Assembly: GCA_910574455.1 (NCBI GenBank)
Contig: CAJSYZ010000004.1
Coordinates: forward strand, 3,978,599 to 4,042,598
Reading direction: 5' to 3'
Length of the DNA: 64,000 bases
Source of the DNA: Trichaptum fuscoviolaceum
Taxonomy: Eukaryota > Basidiomycota > Agaricomycetes > Hymenochaetales > Trichaptaceae
Below the pieces are notes generated by a model. That model ran no database searches. It had not been told where the DNA came from and saw only the letters and a list, made by a program, of their open reading frames with translations. Within the stretch, counting starts at the first letter, position 1; the number at the start of each line of letters is the position of its first letter. Of this stretch, positions 37,524 to 49,650 are shown one piece after another. Both the position numbers and the translations under genes were made by a program.

Positions 37524-39110
37524 ATGTCTCCGCCCTCTCCATCCGAGCGTTCGCACCCGCCAAACCCGCCGTCCTATGGCTCGGGGCGGGGCTCCAGCTC
37601 CCGGTCTGGTGCCCCCTACAGTGCGCCTCAGCCCGTCCGGCCGACTGCATATTCTTCGCTCGGGGACGCACTGGGCAGCGGCGGTCGCCCACCACAGTAC
37701 ATGCCGTCCGACCCGTCTTATCCACCGCCCCCCTCAAGCGCCGGGGGAGGCTCGCTGCAACCGTACACGCACGTCAGTTCCGAAGGTCGATACTACTACA
37801 CACCCTCAGGCATGCCTGCTTCATCCTATGACTACCAGTACCAGTCCTCTTCATACGAGACGCCGTCCCAGTACACTCATTCAACCCTGCCACCCATGCG
37901 TTCAGCTTCTCCGGCTTCGCACCCGCCCCCACCACAGTCTTCGTCACACCAACCCGCACCGCACACACCTTATGCCTCGCCCTTCCTCCAGTCGCAGTAT
38001 GCGCCGCCTTCAAGCATCACGCACCATTGGGCAGACGAACAATGGGCCCCGTCCCAGAGCTTCTCGCCCGACCCGGTGAATCCTGTTTTCGCAGGTAGAA
38101 GCGACCTCGCTCAAAGCCCACAGCCTGACGCGCGGGGCTATTCATCGCAGCCTTATTCCTCCACCCCCGTCAGCACACGAGTCGACGAGCGCGCGTATAA
38201 TGTTTCCCCCAAATCCAAAGGGAAAGCGCGGGAACGAGACGTGGCTTCTTCCATTGACCGGCTGCCGGGCGGCGAAATGACTCCGGTACCGCTAGACTAC
38301 TCTAAGGTGCGGACGCTTGCTTCTCAGCTCTTCTGCACGCTAGTTTAACTTCGTCCGATTTTTTGGTCAATATCTCTTAGTTATTCAATACTTACAAGAA
38401 TATTTTCGCCGACTGCGACAACTTTCGCACTGGGCGTATCGACTTGAGCAAGCGGCTATCGTCCCTGGACGAAGTCGATCGGTTGATTCGGTCTGCCGAC
38501 TTAGGCCTGCGGTTGTTCAATAGTGCTTCACCAGTTACCGGTGCGGAACGACGGCTTAGTGGCGACTCCCTACTCAGCGGTGAGCCTGAGAACCCGTCTC
38601 CGGTTCCAGCACCGAAACGTCAGGTATGTGGACGCGTATACGGGCTTAGGGAGAAGCTGATCGGGAATTTGACTTGTGATTGCAATGCGTTTAGGTGGAG
38701 GCCGCGCTTAATACTGAAGGGCAAACTTGTCTTGGATGTGGAGCGACGTCGACACCAGAATGGAGACGAGGGCCCCTTGGTAAGTCGCCTGGCTGAGAGG
38801 TGAGTATATCATTGCTCACTCATTATCTTTAGGCCCTAGGACATTGTGCAATGCGTGCGGTTTAGTATATGCGAAATTGGTATGTTCGTCGCGACCGTCA
38901 GAGCTTCCTTGATGTCTAAACGGTGTGTCTCTTTCCTTCCTTTAGATCAAGAAGAGAAGTCGAGAAGTTACATCAAACGCCTTGACCACACCTTCGCAAT
39001 CGCACGCAGTGCCTCAGTCCTCGATCATCGAAGACGCTCCGGCAGCAATGCATTCTCCTGGCAACGGAGACAGCGAGGACGAGGACTCGTACGAAAACGA
39101 TCCGGCTTGA
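37524..39110 (+). CDS. GATA zinc-finger transcription factor
   Basis: Five exons (37524-38306, 38381-38623, 38695-38779, 38833-38879, 38946-39110) total 441 codons. The first 260 residues are Ser/Pro/Tyr-rich and low in complexity (PPPPSSAGGG; SSYDYQYQSSSYETPSQYTH), typical of a fungal activation region. The second exon encodes a predicted helical stretch (LFNTYKNIFADCDNF, LSSLDEVDRLIRSADLGL). The GATA finger spans exons 3-4: CLGCGATSTPEWRRGPLG then PRTLCNACGLVYAKLIKKR. The spacing is Cys-x2-Cys-x18-Cys-x2-Cys, the fungal type with an 18-residue loop shared by NsdD- and WC-2-class proteins. The tail is acidic (GDSEDEDSYENDPA). No PAS domain is visible, which argues against WC-2. Likely a nuclear regulator of development or light response; the exact orthologue is not settled. 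Confidence 0.9.
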
Positions 39111-40793
39111 AGCAGTTACCGTCATTCTGGAGACTATCCTTGCGACTCCCTGCTCCTTCTAATGTTTGCCTATTCCATTGTTCGCCTCCGCACTTCACCG
39201 CTTCAATGAGGCGTCCGTAAAATACGGAACACGACGAGGCTATATCCGTCTGATTTGCCAGCCTGCATTGGCGATTCCCGTCTTACTTCTTAAAAATTAT
39301 ACCTTTCGCAGCTCTTCTCAGAAAGGCAGCTTATTTGTGTACATCGATGATCGCAAAAGCCCACCGTTCGGAGCAGTACGCGCATATTCGTTCTTTCTTG
39401 TCCCCTTACTTACGTTCGCTTAGTCACCCTACTGAAGCGCTGTTGCAGGTCTCCCTTGCGCGCTCCTCTCTCTCTCGCATTCGTTGGCCTGTTCGACTAC
39501 TCGACTATCTTATTTCTTTCTATATTACTGATAGACCGGAAGACAAATAAATCTGATAGCACAGTCTGCACCTCGTCCTCGTGGATACGGCGTTGCTGCC
39601 CGCATATCCCGATCAAAGTCGAAGAACCATTTTATGCACTCGACGTGTAATGCTGCGCGCGTGCCTTAGAAATATCAAGCGTGAGCTCTTCGATCGCTAT
39701 GTGCAACATGGAATGGAGACGATAACCTGCCCTTTTAAGGTATGGTTCTCTGATGGAGCGTGTCCGTCCACGACATGTCAATGAGGCTTGAGGATGGGAT
39801 GCTGACTACCTTGCATGTTGGCATTTGTGCTGGACGTGGGCCCCATGAGGCGAAAAGATGGTAATAATCAATTGCCAATGCGTGCAACTCCGATGATCTC
39901 AATATCCGGTAAGCTGATATGCGGTCTTAACAGGAGACGAAATAAATAAACGCCACCCTTGCTTAGACCCAAGGCACGCCCAAGAAGAATAATACGCTTC
40001 ACGAAGCTTGATGGATGTTCTGTGTCATGTAGATGGTCCCTCGGGGTGACAGAGGTGATAAGTATATTGGATCACCCACTACGATACAGCTGAGTCGCAA
40101 GTGGCCCTGATCAGTGATTTCACTCTTACCCACAGGAGGAAAGGCGTCAAACCCCGAATATAGTACTGATACGACATCTGTCTCACACATATCCATACAT
40201 ATCTTGTTGATGAAGCTAAGGCCTTTCGAACAGTGCCGCGCCGCCGCAGGAACGAACGCCAAGTAGAGCTGAAACATACACGGAGGTTCTCACTAACTAT
40301 ACGAGGCGCATGCGTGTACTTCTGGTTCTCTCCGTATTGTTTTGTCGACAAACGAGGCTACAGGGGCTCGCAACGCCTAAGAGTCTAATATTTGGCATGG
40401 GCGCCTAGGCAAGAAATGTTATACCTATTTTCATCGAAGAGCTGGGTTAAAGGTGCCGATTAGAACGTTCCAACGGATGTTCAAGAAGGCGAGAAGGGAT
40501 CTGCGTGATCGACGTTCGCGGACCCATGTGTGCCAGACTTTTTACCTTCTTGCTCTCGACGGGCTTCGACGTCCTTACATCATCTATCGCCTGACCTCAC
40601 TTCGTCGACATCCGCGGACACTCAGCTATGCAGGTGGGAACAATATCCCAAAGACTACATATTGCTAAATCCAAGACAGCATACACTTTTTGCTTCTAAT
40701 GTACATCTGCGAGAAGTACTCCTACATGACCCACCCTGGAAAGAAGACATGATAAGTTAAGCGTAAGATCCCACGTAATATCGTATCTGGACA
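39111..40793. other. 1.7 kb gap between convergent GATA and spt20 genes
   Basis: This is the region between the 3' ends of two convergent genes. Several ORFs of 60-90 codons occur on both strands (for example 40453-40668, Arg-rich), but none has a plausible start context, conserved motif or intron partner. It could contain 3' UTRs or a noncoding transcript. No repeat block was noticed. Confidence 0.4.
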
Positions 40794-43548
40794 TCACTGG
40801 CGGTTGCCCATCCCATTCCCCCTCCCCATGCTTTGCATTTGCTGCTGGTAAGCCATAGCAGCCGCCATGTTGGGCATCTGCTGTCCATTCTGCAGCTGCA
40901 TCTGCATCTGTGCTTGAGCTTGTGCCTGCGCCTGCGCCTGCGTTTGCGGTACCCCCCTCTGCTGCTGCTGGCGCATAATCTGCTGCCACATCATATACTG
41001 CTGTTGCTGATTCATGTTTTGGGGCATGAACATAGGCTGCTGGGGCACACCAGCTGCAAACTGCTGTTGTACAGACCCAGCTTGCTCTTGCCCAGGCTGC
41101 TTCTGTTGAACGTTTACAGCCGCCTGCGGAATCGCCATCGGTACCTGCATTTGGGGATGCTGACCCGCAGCTGTCGAAGGGCGCATTTGGTTTGCTTGCA
41201 TCTGCTGCAGCAGGTACCGTTGATAAGCCGCTTGTTGGGCGCGGAACAGGGCAGTCGCCTGCTGCGATGCCCCCTGCATTGCCGGTTGCTGCACCTGTCC
41301 CTGTCCCTGCATCTGCATAGACATCTGCATGGGCTGTTGCTGGATGTTCGGTGTCACTCCAGCAGGACCCTGTGGAAGTGCTTGGTTATTTACTAGGGGC
41401 GTACCACTCCGCCCGGAGATTTTGGCTGAGGGAGGCATAGGACTGCGTGTCATGGCTGCGGCGGACGGACCAGGCGAGCCTGTGCCGTTGTTCGCAGGCG
41501 TGCCAGTACGACTTTGCAGTACGCGCTGTGCTGCCGCCGCCATAGCGGCGTTGGGTATCATTTGGCCCGAAGCCTGGGCCGCTGCGGTCGCTCGCATATA
41601 AGCCTGCATGTTCTGCATACTCATTGGCATACCTGGATGCATCTGCTGCATAGATGCTGTTGGCTGTTGCTGTTGCCGAGGTTGGGCGGGTTGCTGCTGA
41701 GCCTGAACAGGTTGTTGCTGGGTTGGGACAGGCGACTGCTGCTGTTGTGGCTGAGATTGCGGACGAGGTTGGTTCTGAGACTGCGGTCGGATAGGCACTT
41801 GCTGCTGCTGCTGCTGCTGTTGTTGTTGTTGCATCCCCATGCTGGACTGCACTGGAATCTGGACAGATTTATTTTGTTGTGGCTGAAGCTGCGCGAATTG
41901 CGTCTGAGGAGTGCCTTGAGGAAGAGGCAGGCTCTGAGAAGTTGGGGTTCCCCCAGGTTTCGATGCGATTGATTTTCTGCGGGAGGGTGGCGCCTGAAGA
42001 GAGAACGAAGGCGACAAGCCTATTCCAAGCCCAACAGAAGCTTGCTGTTGCTGCGACTGGGATTGCTGCTGTTGCGCCGCTTGCTGTTGCTGTTGCTGTT
42101 GTTGCTGCTGGTGCTGTTGCGCAGCTTGCATCCTCTGTTGAGCCAGAGCCTGAGCCTGCGCCTGCGCCTGCGCATGTGCAAAAGCTTGCATAGCAATAGC
42201 TGCATTTTGTTGAGAGTTGATGTTCGATGGTCCCGCTACCGGTTGAGAGGGAGGGCGAGGAGTTGGAGCATTCGAGTGTTGCTTAACTGGCGACACTCGT
42301 TTTGAGGGATCAGCGACCGGTTGTAAGTGTTGCGGTATATGTGCAGGAGGCATTGAAACTGGAATCGGTTGTGATATGGCACTTGAGACTGGCACTTGAG
42401 CAGGAACAGTGATAGGGGGAGGGGCTTGTACGGGCGCTGGTGGTTGTGGTGCTGCGTCCTAATTATGCCATCAGAACGAACTGCGGTAGAATTGAGTATA
42501 AGGGTAATACCTGTGTGCCATTTTCTTGAGTTACGCTATTAACGGCATTAGCACCAGGTGGTGTTGCAGCTGCGCCTGCCTGCGCCTGAGCAGGAGCCTG
42601 GATAGGTACTTGACGAGGTTGTGGTGGCGGTAATTGGCCCAAGCGCTCTCTCTCGCGAAGCGCAATAATCTTGTAGCTACAGAGTGCATATGTCAGGGGT
42701 GTAGACCAAAGAAAATTTGAATGGACGTGCCTTGGTTGAATTGGTTTGCGAGTAGGGCCCATCTTCGGGTTCATGAACTGCATGACCTTTGTGCGCTTAA
42801 TCTTCTCGGATTCATCCTCCTCTGGATCCATGGCTGTAGCTTTCCGTCTAAGTGAGCTGGGCACATTAGGTGTTGAAACACGGAGTATGCTGTTGATGAC
42901 GCGAGTCAGGTTAGGATCTGGATCTAAGCACAAAGGGTTTGATGTCGCGAGCTTACGGACCGTTAATCATTGTACCATGTGTAGATTGTGAAGTAGACCA
43001 CATACAAGTATCTTTGCCTCCAACTCGAGTGCATCTGCATCTGTCCATTTAGAGCCCGTCTTTGCGTTCATTAGGCAGATATCCTGCCATACTGTCTCTG
43101 GTGTCGGACGCAGAATCACGCGCTCCCTGCTGGGTTGCGTTGGTACGGGATCCTTCGCCTTCACTGGACGGTAGTTGTGCAGTTCGACTATCAAGCAACC
43201 TAGCATGATTGAAGCAATTGTAAGACGCATATCAATAACAGAACGCAACGTGGTAAGTAACCTTCATAATATGGAACTCCAACTTCGTCGAAGAGGTCAA
43301 TGAAGTCGGTTGGGATTCTGAAGGCTCGAATATCGTCTAGAATAGACTGAAGCCACAGTCAGCAGAAAGAGTTTGTACAGAGGACAGAATTGGCGTACTG
43401 ATGTCTGACTGCTATACGAAAACTTCTTTGAGCTGTCGTTCAGTGACCACTCATGCTGGTATAGTTGAACAGAGAAAGACGGCGGAGACTTCTCGTGTCG
43501 TTCGAGAAGCGCGGTGTCATCGCGCATAAGGTTGTAGCCGCCAACCAT
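40794..43548 (-). CDS. spt20: SAGA complex subunit Spt20
   Basis: A minus-strand gene of six or seven exons. The 5' exons give YNLMRDDTALLERHEKSP, then ILDDIRAFRIPTDFIDLFDE with VGVPYYEG, then CLIVELHNYRPVKAKD and LCLDPDPNLTRVINSIL. This is the conserved N-terminal Spt20 (SEP) domain, with the hallmark PYYEGCLIVEL-HNYR. The region PKMGPTRKPIQPSYKIIALR follows after an intron that seems to use a GC donor (ag|gcacgt, about 42730-42677). The last exon encodes about 530 residues rich in Gln, Ala, Pro and Met, with Gln runs of up to about ten. Spt20 holds the SAGA coactivator together and helps recruit TBP. The long Gln-rich tail is expected for fungal Spt20 but is unusually large here. The start could also be the Met at about 43527. 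Confidence 0.88.
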
Positions 43549-43827
43549 TCCTCAAGTTGAACTCGGTGATGTCGACGAGTGTCGAAGCAAGCAGCAGTGA
43601 GCTCGCAGTCTCCGGTGCTGCGGTAGAGGTTGTGTTCAAGTAAGGTTGTGCTTCAAGTTGTGGTTCAAGCACTGCAGTGAGGGTCACAGCCACGTGCGGG
43701 ATAATTAGCTTCAAATTCGGTCCCGGTTGCCAGTGCGATCTCAGATTCTTTCCGCATATTTTGGTACTCACCCACCTTTTGTCTGCTACCACCATTGTCC
43801 TTACTGTCGTGCTAGCTGACCGACGCG
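43549..43827. promoter_or_regulatory. Bidirectional promoter between spt20 and hgh1
   Basis: The two housekeeping genes are transcribed away from each other with 279 bp between start codons. The stretch 43620-43690 has TTCAAG words in several orientations (gtgttcaagtaagg, cttcaagttgtggttcaag) and cactgcagtg, resembling the motif vocabulary of the KDZ locus on a small scale. No TATA box is obvious. Confidence 0.45.
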
Positions 43828-45662
43828 ATGGAAAGTCAGCTCAAGGAGGTAAGCATCGCTGAGTATTTAGGTGATGGAAGCTATATAGATCGTCCAGACA
43901 GCTCTTACAGTTCTTGCACGACAAAAACCCGCAAGTGCGGCTCATTGCACTCGATAATCTTCTTGGACATACTCCGAAGGAATCCCCCTACAGACATATC
44001 TTCTTTGACGGAATAGGTGGCGGGGGCCTGGTGAAGAGGACAGAGAACACTTGTATCCGGGATTTAAAGCTACTTTGCCGTGATCAGCCGGTATGTTTGT
44101 TGCATATAGCCCAACCCGAAGCTTTACTGAACCCTCCTGTAGGCACAAGCCTACGATGCATTCCGGGCCCTTGTCAACCTATCTGACAACCCTTTGCTCA
44201 ACTCCGCTCTGTCTGAAACCTCATTCTTGATTTTCTTGGTCTCATACATAGTGGTAAGAAGTAATATGATAGATGTGTGTCAATCCGACTGAAACTGTCC
44301 AGCATCCGTCGTCTGTAGTAGCAGACCTAGCTGCCATGCTTCTTTCGAACATAACAGCACTGGCCTCGACCTGCACTGCACTGCTCTCATTGAAAATACC
44401 GGTTGTAGCTACGCCCTCTTCAAATGCTGGTTTTTATCCTCCACAGTCACGGTCTGGGACATGTCCTCCACCTTCCCCGTATCCGTCAGGAGAAGAGATC
44501 GAGGTCCTGGCTTTGCCCCTTCTTGTGCAAGCATTCGTACAAGGCGCACAAGTGTCGGCGTCTTCCGAAGAACGAACTCGCAAGAGTGACTTGCATTTTC
44601 TCGCAAGTGTCTTCGCAAATATATCGGTGGTGCGTTTACCTGTGCACGCTGTTGTGTGTCACCGATCGGTCTGATTTAGCGGTTCAAGTGAAGGCCGCTG
44701 CCGGCCGTCTGTTCTTTCTGACACCTAGGCCGGCAGATCCCTTGATATCGACAGCGGGCGATAACTTGGAATATCCACTCTCACAGCTGGTGGTCTTCAC
44801 CGAGCATGCCGATGTTATCCGGAGGGGCGGTGTAGCCTCGACGATCAAGTAAGTATACCTCAATCTGTCGCGCCGGGACATAATGAACACGGTTCCCATA
44901 GGCACTGTGCATTTCACGTACCCGCCCACAAGGCACTCATGAGCGCCGAAACAGATCTAGTGTCGGTTCCGCCTTCAGAACTAACAGCACCCGGGATCAA
45001 TGTCTTGCCGTACATCCTTCTTGCACTCGCAGGCCCCGAAGAATTCGATCTCGAGGTAATTCCCTGTCTTTGGGTCCTCGCGTTGATGAGGCTTCCTTTG
45101 CTGATATTGTTCTCTAGGACCAGGAGAAGCTACACACATCACTGCAATTCCTCCCAGACACCAAAAAGCGTGAGCCTGATGAAGTCCTCCGTCTGACGCA
45201 CGTGGAGACTTTGACGCTCCTATGCACAACCCGTGCGGGGCGGGATATGTGCCGGAGTAATGGAGTCTACGAGATTATCCGCACCATGCACCTGTCCGAA
45301 CAGTCCGACAAGGTACGTCGGTCACTGTTCAAACCTTACATGCAATATCTTTGCTTGTCAATTCATGAGAGGAAGCTGACTTGCGACTGTTACGCTAGGT
45401 TGCCGAGCATATTGTGAAGTTGGTCAGCTTGCTGAAACGCGACGAAGCTCCTATTAGTGAGTTGAAGGATGATGGATGGAGCCATGGGTCGTCTGATAGC
45501 GAAGACGAGTTGGACACCCCGGAGGTGACGTTGGACGACACTCGGAGTCAAAATGTACTAACCGGCCGTGCACCTGACGACAAACTCGTTGAGAAAAAAG
45601 CGCCCACATCTGTAGTATCTGCCGCTGATGAAGAAGGAGAAGATATGATTGTAGAAGTCTAA
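43828..45662 (+). CDS. hgh1: Hgh1 family protein (DUF383/DUF384), eEF2-folding cochaperone
   Basis: The tiny first exon (43828-43848, MESQLKE) is joined at 43911 to FLHDKNPQVRLIALDNLLGH, an Armadillo/HEAT-type start. Further exons give AYDAFRALVNLSDNPLL, VVADLAAMLLSNIT, the DUF383 core ending LVVFTEHADVIRRGGVASTIKNCAFH across an intron, and the DUF384 block NVLPYILLALAGPEEFD, KREPDEVLRLTHVETLTLL, AGRDMCRSNGVYEIIRTMHL. The acidic C-terminus ends GEGEDMIVEV-like. In yeast, Hgh1 helps TRiC and eEF2 fold in the cytosol. The domain order and length (about 430 residues) fit the family. All introns are short with normal ends. The gene appears intact and shares a promoter region with spt20. Confidence 0.92.
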
Positions 45663-46465
45663 TCCGTCACCTTGTACTTTTGTTCCGTTATATGGTGGTA
45701 AGATACAGTATTAATCCCAGCAATCACATGAGTTCGCAAGCCCGTCAAGGTTCCATCACGGACTTGGGCGCATCGCACAACGCCACGCTGTGATCTTGAT
45801 CACGACGAAAATAACACGGGCGCAGTTTCAAGGTCAGTATGTAGCTCATCTCCCAACTTCAATCTGAAGGCGATGTTATTAGAATCCTGTATAATCTTAC
45901 TAGTAGAAGTCTTTAGTCATGGCCAGTGCCAATGCCATTGGCATGTACTTCCTTTCCTGGCCGTACTAGTACACAAGTTGTCCAATAGCCACCACCATCC
46001 ACTAATAAGAAAGTAATCGCTGTACTGCGAATGTCTTCTCTCTCTCGTCGAAATGGGCACAATGACAATCTCTCCTCTCTGAAGTACGCGAGGCCTCTCT
46101 AATTACATACACTATGGGCTTGTATTCTGGCCTTGGGATGCAGCAACGGCAAACAGCTCTCTCGCGTCTGTCACATCAATGATTGAGAGGCATCCATCTA
46201 CTTCAGACTGTGGCTGAGGCTGTCAATGCGCATGCGAGGACTATGGGAGTCTCTGTTCGTATAAAAGTCGGTCATCTCTTGTCAAGGAACTCTCGCCTTT
46301 CCGTCGCCATTGCCTCTCATTTCTTCGATCCGGGATCGAGCCTGTTCGCTTTTTCGTTCTTAGCCCTCAGACCGTTGACCGGCTATCTTCTCTTCGACTA
46401 CATTTTGGGAACACTCTTACTGTACCTTTTGACGAACGTCTATACTTTCTTGCTCATTTGCAACG
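45663..46465. other. Intergenic region with a small palindromic-motif patch
   Basis: At 45895-45975 there are words tactagtag, gccagtgccaatgccattggc and gtactagtac, similar to the KDZ-locus blocks but isolated. The rest (46010-46440) is CT-rich and likely promoter and 5' UTR of the secreted-protein gene. No other gene was seen. Confidence 0.4.
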
Positions 46466-47843
46466 ATGCACGCACGTTTTTCCGTGATCACTCTTCTGCT
46501 GGCGGCTCTTGCTGGTTCTGCTGTTGCAGCGCCCAGGAGAATCGATACTTCGCTCTTGGTATGTTACCTTTTCGCCCTGAATGTATCGCTTTCGACTGAT
46601 TGATGTACTTTTGAAGAAAAAGGAGAGGAGACAGCTTTCATCAGATGTCGCCTCGGCTACATCAGCCTCAGACTCCGCATTTCCCACCGACTCGCTCCTA
46701 ACCGCAACCGCAACAGCGGCAGACTCGTCCACTACCACCATCGTACGTTAAATATCCCACAGAACGTCAATGCATCTATCAGGATTACGATTACTCATAC
46801 ATTAATATCCTGGGACCATATAGGCGGACGGCTCGGGTGGAAATACTACGATCGCAGGTAACATCATCACCTATTGCGACGCCTCCGGATTCTGCGCAAA
46901 CGTCACCGTCTCAACGGGTTCTTCGAACACCACGAGCAATGTGTGCTCCGAAGAAGGATGTGTGACAGTGAACGCGACATCGAATCCGTTCGTAGGCTCC
47001 AACTCGACTGATCCGGTTGACACATCTGATGATGGGTCTGATGATGACTGTGCGGATTCGCCGGAGGGATGCACAAGTGATGGGACGGACAATGGTACGG
47101 ATGATGGCTCATTCAACTCGACTGTAAAGTTGACGTGCGGCACTCACTTCGTGAGATTCTGATTAACGTTGACCCAAGAGTACCGATGGATTCGTAACCG
47201 TCACAGTGACGGTAACCGCCTCAGACTGCTCTGCAACTGACGTGAGTCTCCTCAAATTACTGTTTACGCAAGTCAAAGTGCTTATTGTGCTTAAAACCGT
47301 AAAGGGTTCGTTCAACTCGACCGATTCGGGCTTCAATTCGACCGACTCTGGCTTCAACTCCACGGATTCCAACTCGACCGATAGTAGTTTTGCAACGACG
47401 ACCCTTGGGAGCTACGCTATCACTTCTGTGCGTTCGAGATTTGAACCTATTGCTATGCGCCTTCAATGAAATTTCACTCACACTGTCCGATATGTCCAGA
47501 CTTTCGACCTCAGCGACTTGCCAACAGGTACCGTGGCTCCGACGGCCATCACCATTCAGAACGGCGATGGTGTAGTATCGGTGATTCCTCTCGCCACAGC
47601 CTCGGCGTCGGCCGTTACTATTCAGAACGGTGACGGGGTGGTGTCGGTGATCCCTCTCCCCACGGACTCAGCAGACTCAGCCAAGATAAAGAGACTAATC
47701 AAGGAGCTCGACTCGCGCGGCCATGACTCTTCGAAGCTCAAGAAGTTGATCACGAAGAAATCTGCGTAAGTACTGATATTCCCTCGTAAAACTACGAAGG
47801 TTCTGACTATCGATTACACAGCCGTTTGAACCGATTGGGCTAA
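46466..47843 (+). CDS. Secreted Ser/Thr/Asn-rich repetitive protein
   Basis: The ATG at 46466 starts a clear signal peptide (MHARFSVITLLLAALAGSAV, then AAP as likely cleavage). After an intron, the mature chain has a KKKERRQ basic stretch that could be a Kex2-like processing site. Long Ser/Thr/Ala/Asp-rich regions follow with many N-glycosylation sequons (GNTTI, ANVTV, SNTTS, VNATS, GSNSTD). Two repeat families occur: GFNSTDS in tandem (47308-47375), and two copies of a VTIQNGDGVVSVIPL unit (about 47545-47665). The end is basic (KLKKLITKKSA) with a last mini-exon RLNRLG after 47821. There is no GPI signal. This looks like a fungal cell-wall or secreted glycoprotein; the family is unknown. Exon joins in the repeat part (47110-47500) are the least certain. 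Confidence 0.72.
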
Positions 47844-48076
47844 AAGATCGGGGTATAGCTGGCATCGCGTTCAGCACACCACGCTTTGTTGTCTTCTGGA
47901 CAGTACTATATTATTATATGTTTAGACAGTTGTATCCCTTCTAATCCGATTGGATTGCATCCACGGAGTACTTATGTTGGCATATCCCGTTAATTCATAT
48001 CGCAAATGGACCCCCTGTGTGGCAAGCTCCATCGCTTGTCTTGAAGTATTGAGGGCTACGTCTAGTATAGTAGATA

Positions 48077-49414
48077 GGAATTTAAATTAAGATCAGTTAA
48101 CTTATGTTGAACCACAATAATAACGAACGAGTGTCCATTCATTTTCTATGATTTATGCACATAGCTCGTTTCTCAAAACAATAGATACAGAACAACTCCA
48201 TCGTCGTTTGGTCCAAGCGGATGACAACAGCGTCCAAGCGTGAGGCTGGGCGGCTGACAGTTAGGTGGCGAGCCCGTCGATTGGCTTCCTCCTCGACCTC
48301 GTGCTCGCACCACACCCGTCGAGAACAAAACAACAGGCTCAAAGCGTTTGTTTGTTCGCCGCAAATTCAAGGGGTATAAAGGAGCGGAAGGCTGGGCGTA
48401 GTGACTCCACCTCCTCTTGGTCTCCTACCTCCACCACTGTCAGCAGTCGCCTTTCAGCACCTTTCCACCAAGGCCCCGTCGACAGGTAGTCCAGCCACCG
48501 AGTCTCACCACTACTCTCGACATCGGTGTGCTCGCACTTTCCTTGGGGCCCGTCCACAGCTCTTCCTGGGTCCTTCAGCCTCCGGGCACGTCACGCCAGT
48601 ACGCCGTCATGGTGGCAGCAATGCCGCCCTCTGCACCGTGGAAAGCGTGGCGGAAGACGGCCGTCGGTCCCCTGCATTAGGCAGGGCAACATACCCGAGC
48701 GGCGGCCACCCCGTACTCCCGAGTCGCGTCTGCATGCCCGGTCTCGTGGAAATGCAGAGTGCTGAACCTCCTGGGGGAAGCGGTCTCTGCGGCGGGGAAA
48801 CATGCGTGTAGAATTAGAAGTAGATAGATAGGTCCTATTGGACGGTCGCTGGGACAGAGAGTTCGGCGGCCACCTCGTATGCCCAGGACGCGTTTGCATG
48901 CCCGGCCCTGCGGTAGTGTACTGGCTGACTGTTCCTTGATGGGCAGTGGTCTTTGCGACGAGGAAACATGCGATGAGGATTCTGGATGCGGTGGAGCGAG
49001 TCCAATTCTCGCTACCGGGAGGTTTTCGCGTCTAGCAAGATCCAAACGGGTCTAAACTTGGGTGCAGGTCATCCCCCCAAGGCTTGCGCGTTTTTCCCTC
49101 CCCATCCTGCCTTCAATGGCGCGAACAATTTTTTTTTTTTTTTTTTTTTGCGGGGACAGAAACAAACAAAACCCACCACCGCATCTTAATCGTGTGATCT
49201 TGAGAGTGAAAAGCGGTTAACGATCCCAAGTAAGAGAGTGCCAGTGCAATGAAGAACGTAAGATTCTGCAGTCGACAGCATTCGCCTCTCTGAAGCTCAT
49301 CAAATAATCAGTCACAGTGACAGCCTACATAATTTCAACACAGTACTTACCTGTGAAGTTCTACGACAGTTACGCAGATTGTTCACTGAAATTCTTAACA
49401 AGGTGCTATAAACT
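48077..49414 (+). repeat. Left arm of the inverted repeat
   Basis: The arm begins GGAATTTAAATTAAGATC and ends near GGTGCTATAAACT. It contains a run of about 20 T (49130-49150) and an internal diverged duplication: segments starting catgtttcc and running through gggcatgca occur twice, about 166 bp apart. ORFs of up to 136 codons are identical in both arms but have no recognisable domain and overlap on both strands, so they are probably not genes. Confidence 0.92.
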
Positions 49415-49450
49415 CTGCCATCTTGCACGCAAACGTTGAGAGCCGACTAA

Positions 49451-49650
49451 ACAACTCCAATGCCGAGGCTAGGCCGCGATATGCGGGCTCTGACTCGAAG
49501 CAATTATTGTTTGAGCAAAAGCTTGTCTGTTGGGGATACAAACACTGCTGTGGATGTTGCTGTCTATTCAGCTTCGTTGCTGAGCCGCATTGTCCTTGTT
49601 CTTGCTGCTGCTGCAGTTATTCCTATTATCGGGGCATGGACTGTTGGCAA
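49451..49650 (+). repeat. Inner, older part of the left inverted repeat
   Basis: The stretch from ccaatgccgaggctaggccg to about attcctattatcgg reappears inverted and much more diverged at about 55870-56092 (caacgccgaggctggaccg on the reverse strand). On the left it lies 37 bp inside the arm, on the right about 540 bp inside. The original TIR was therefore longer and has been broken by an insertion or deletion on one side. Confidence 0.7.

Noticed and set aside
40453..40760. Short Arg-rich ORFs in the GATA-spt20 gap as a gene
   Set aside because: Two overlapping frames of similar length, no conserved motif and no splice partner.
40833..42305. Leu/Leu-Gln-rich ORFs on the plus strand opposite spt20
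   Set aside because: They are the antisense of CAG/CTG-rich Gln codons in spt20 and have no independent features.
46871..47143. 90-codon minus-strand ORF in the secreted-protein gene
   Set aside because: Shadow of low-complexity Ser/Thr codons; no start context or intron structure.
48265..48811. Paired ORFs of 74-136 codons repeated identically in both arms
   Set aside because: Identity comes from the inverted repeat itself. The ORFs overlap on both strands, are Pro/Ser/Arg-rich and show no domain.
48970..49030. Stem-loop gcgag-tccaatt-ctcgc in both inverted-repeat arms, looking like a tRNA T-arm
   Set aside because: No matching acceptor, D or anticodon arms within 90 bp, and the loop lacks the usual TTC start.
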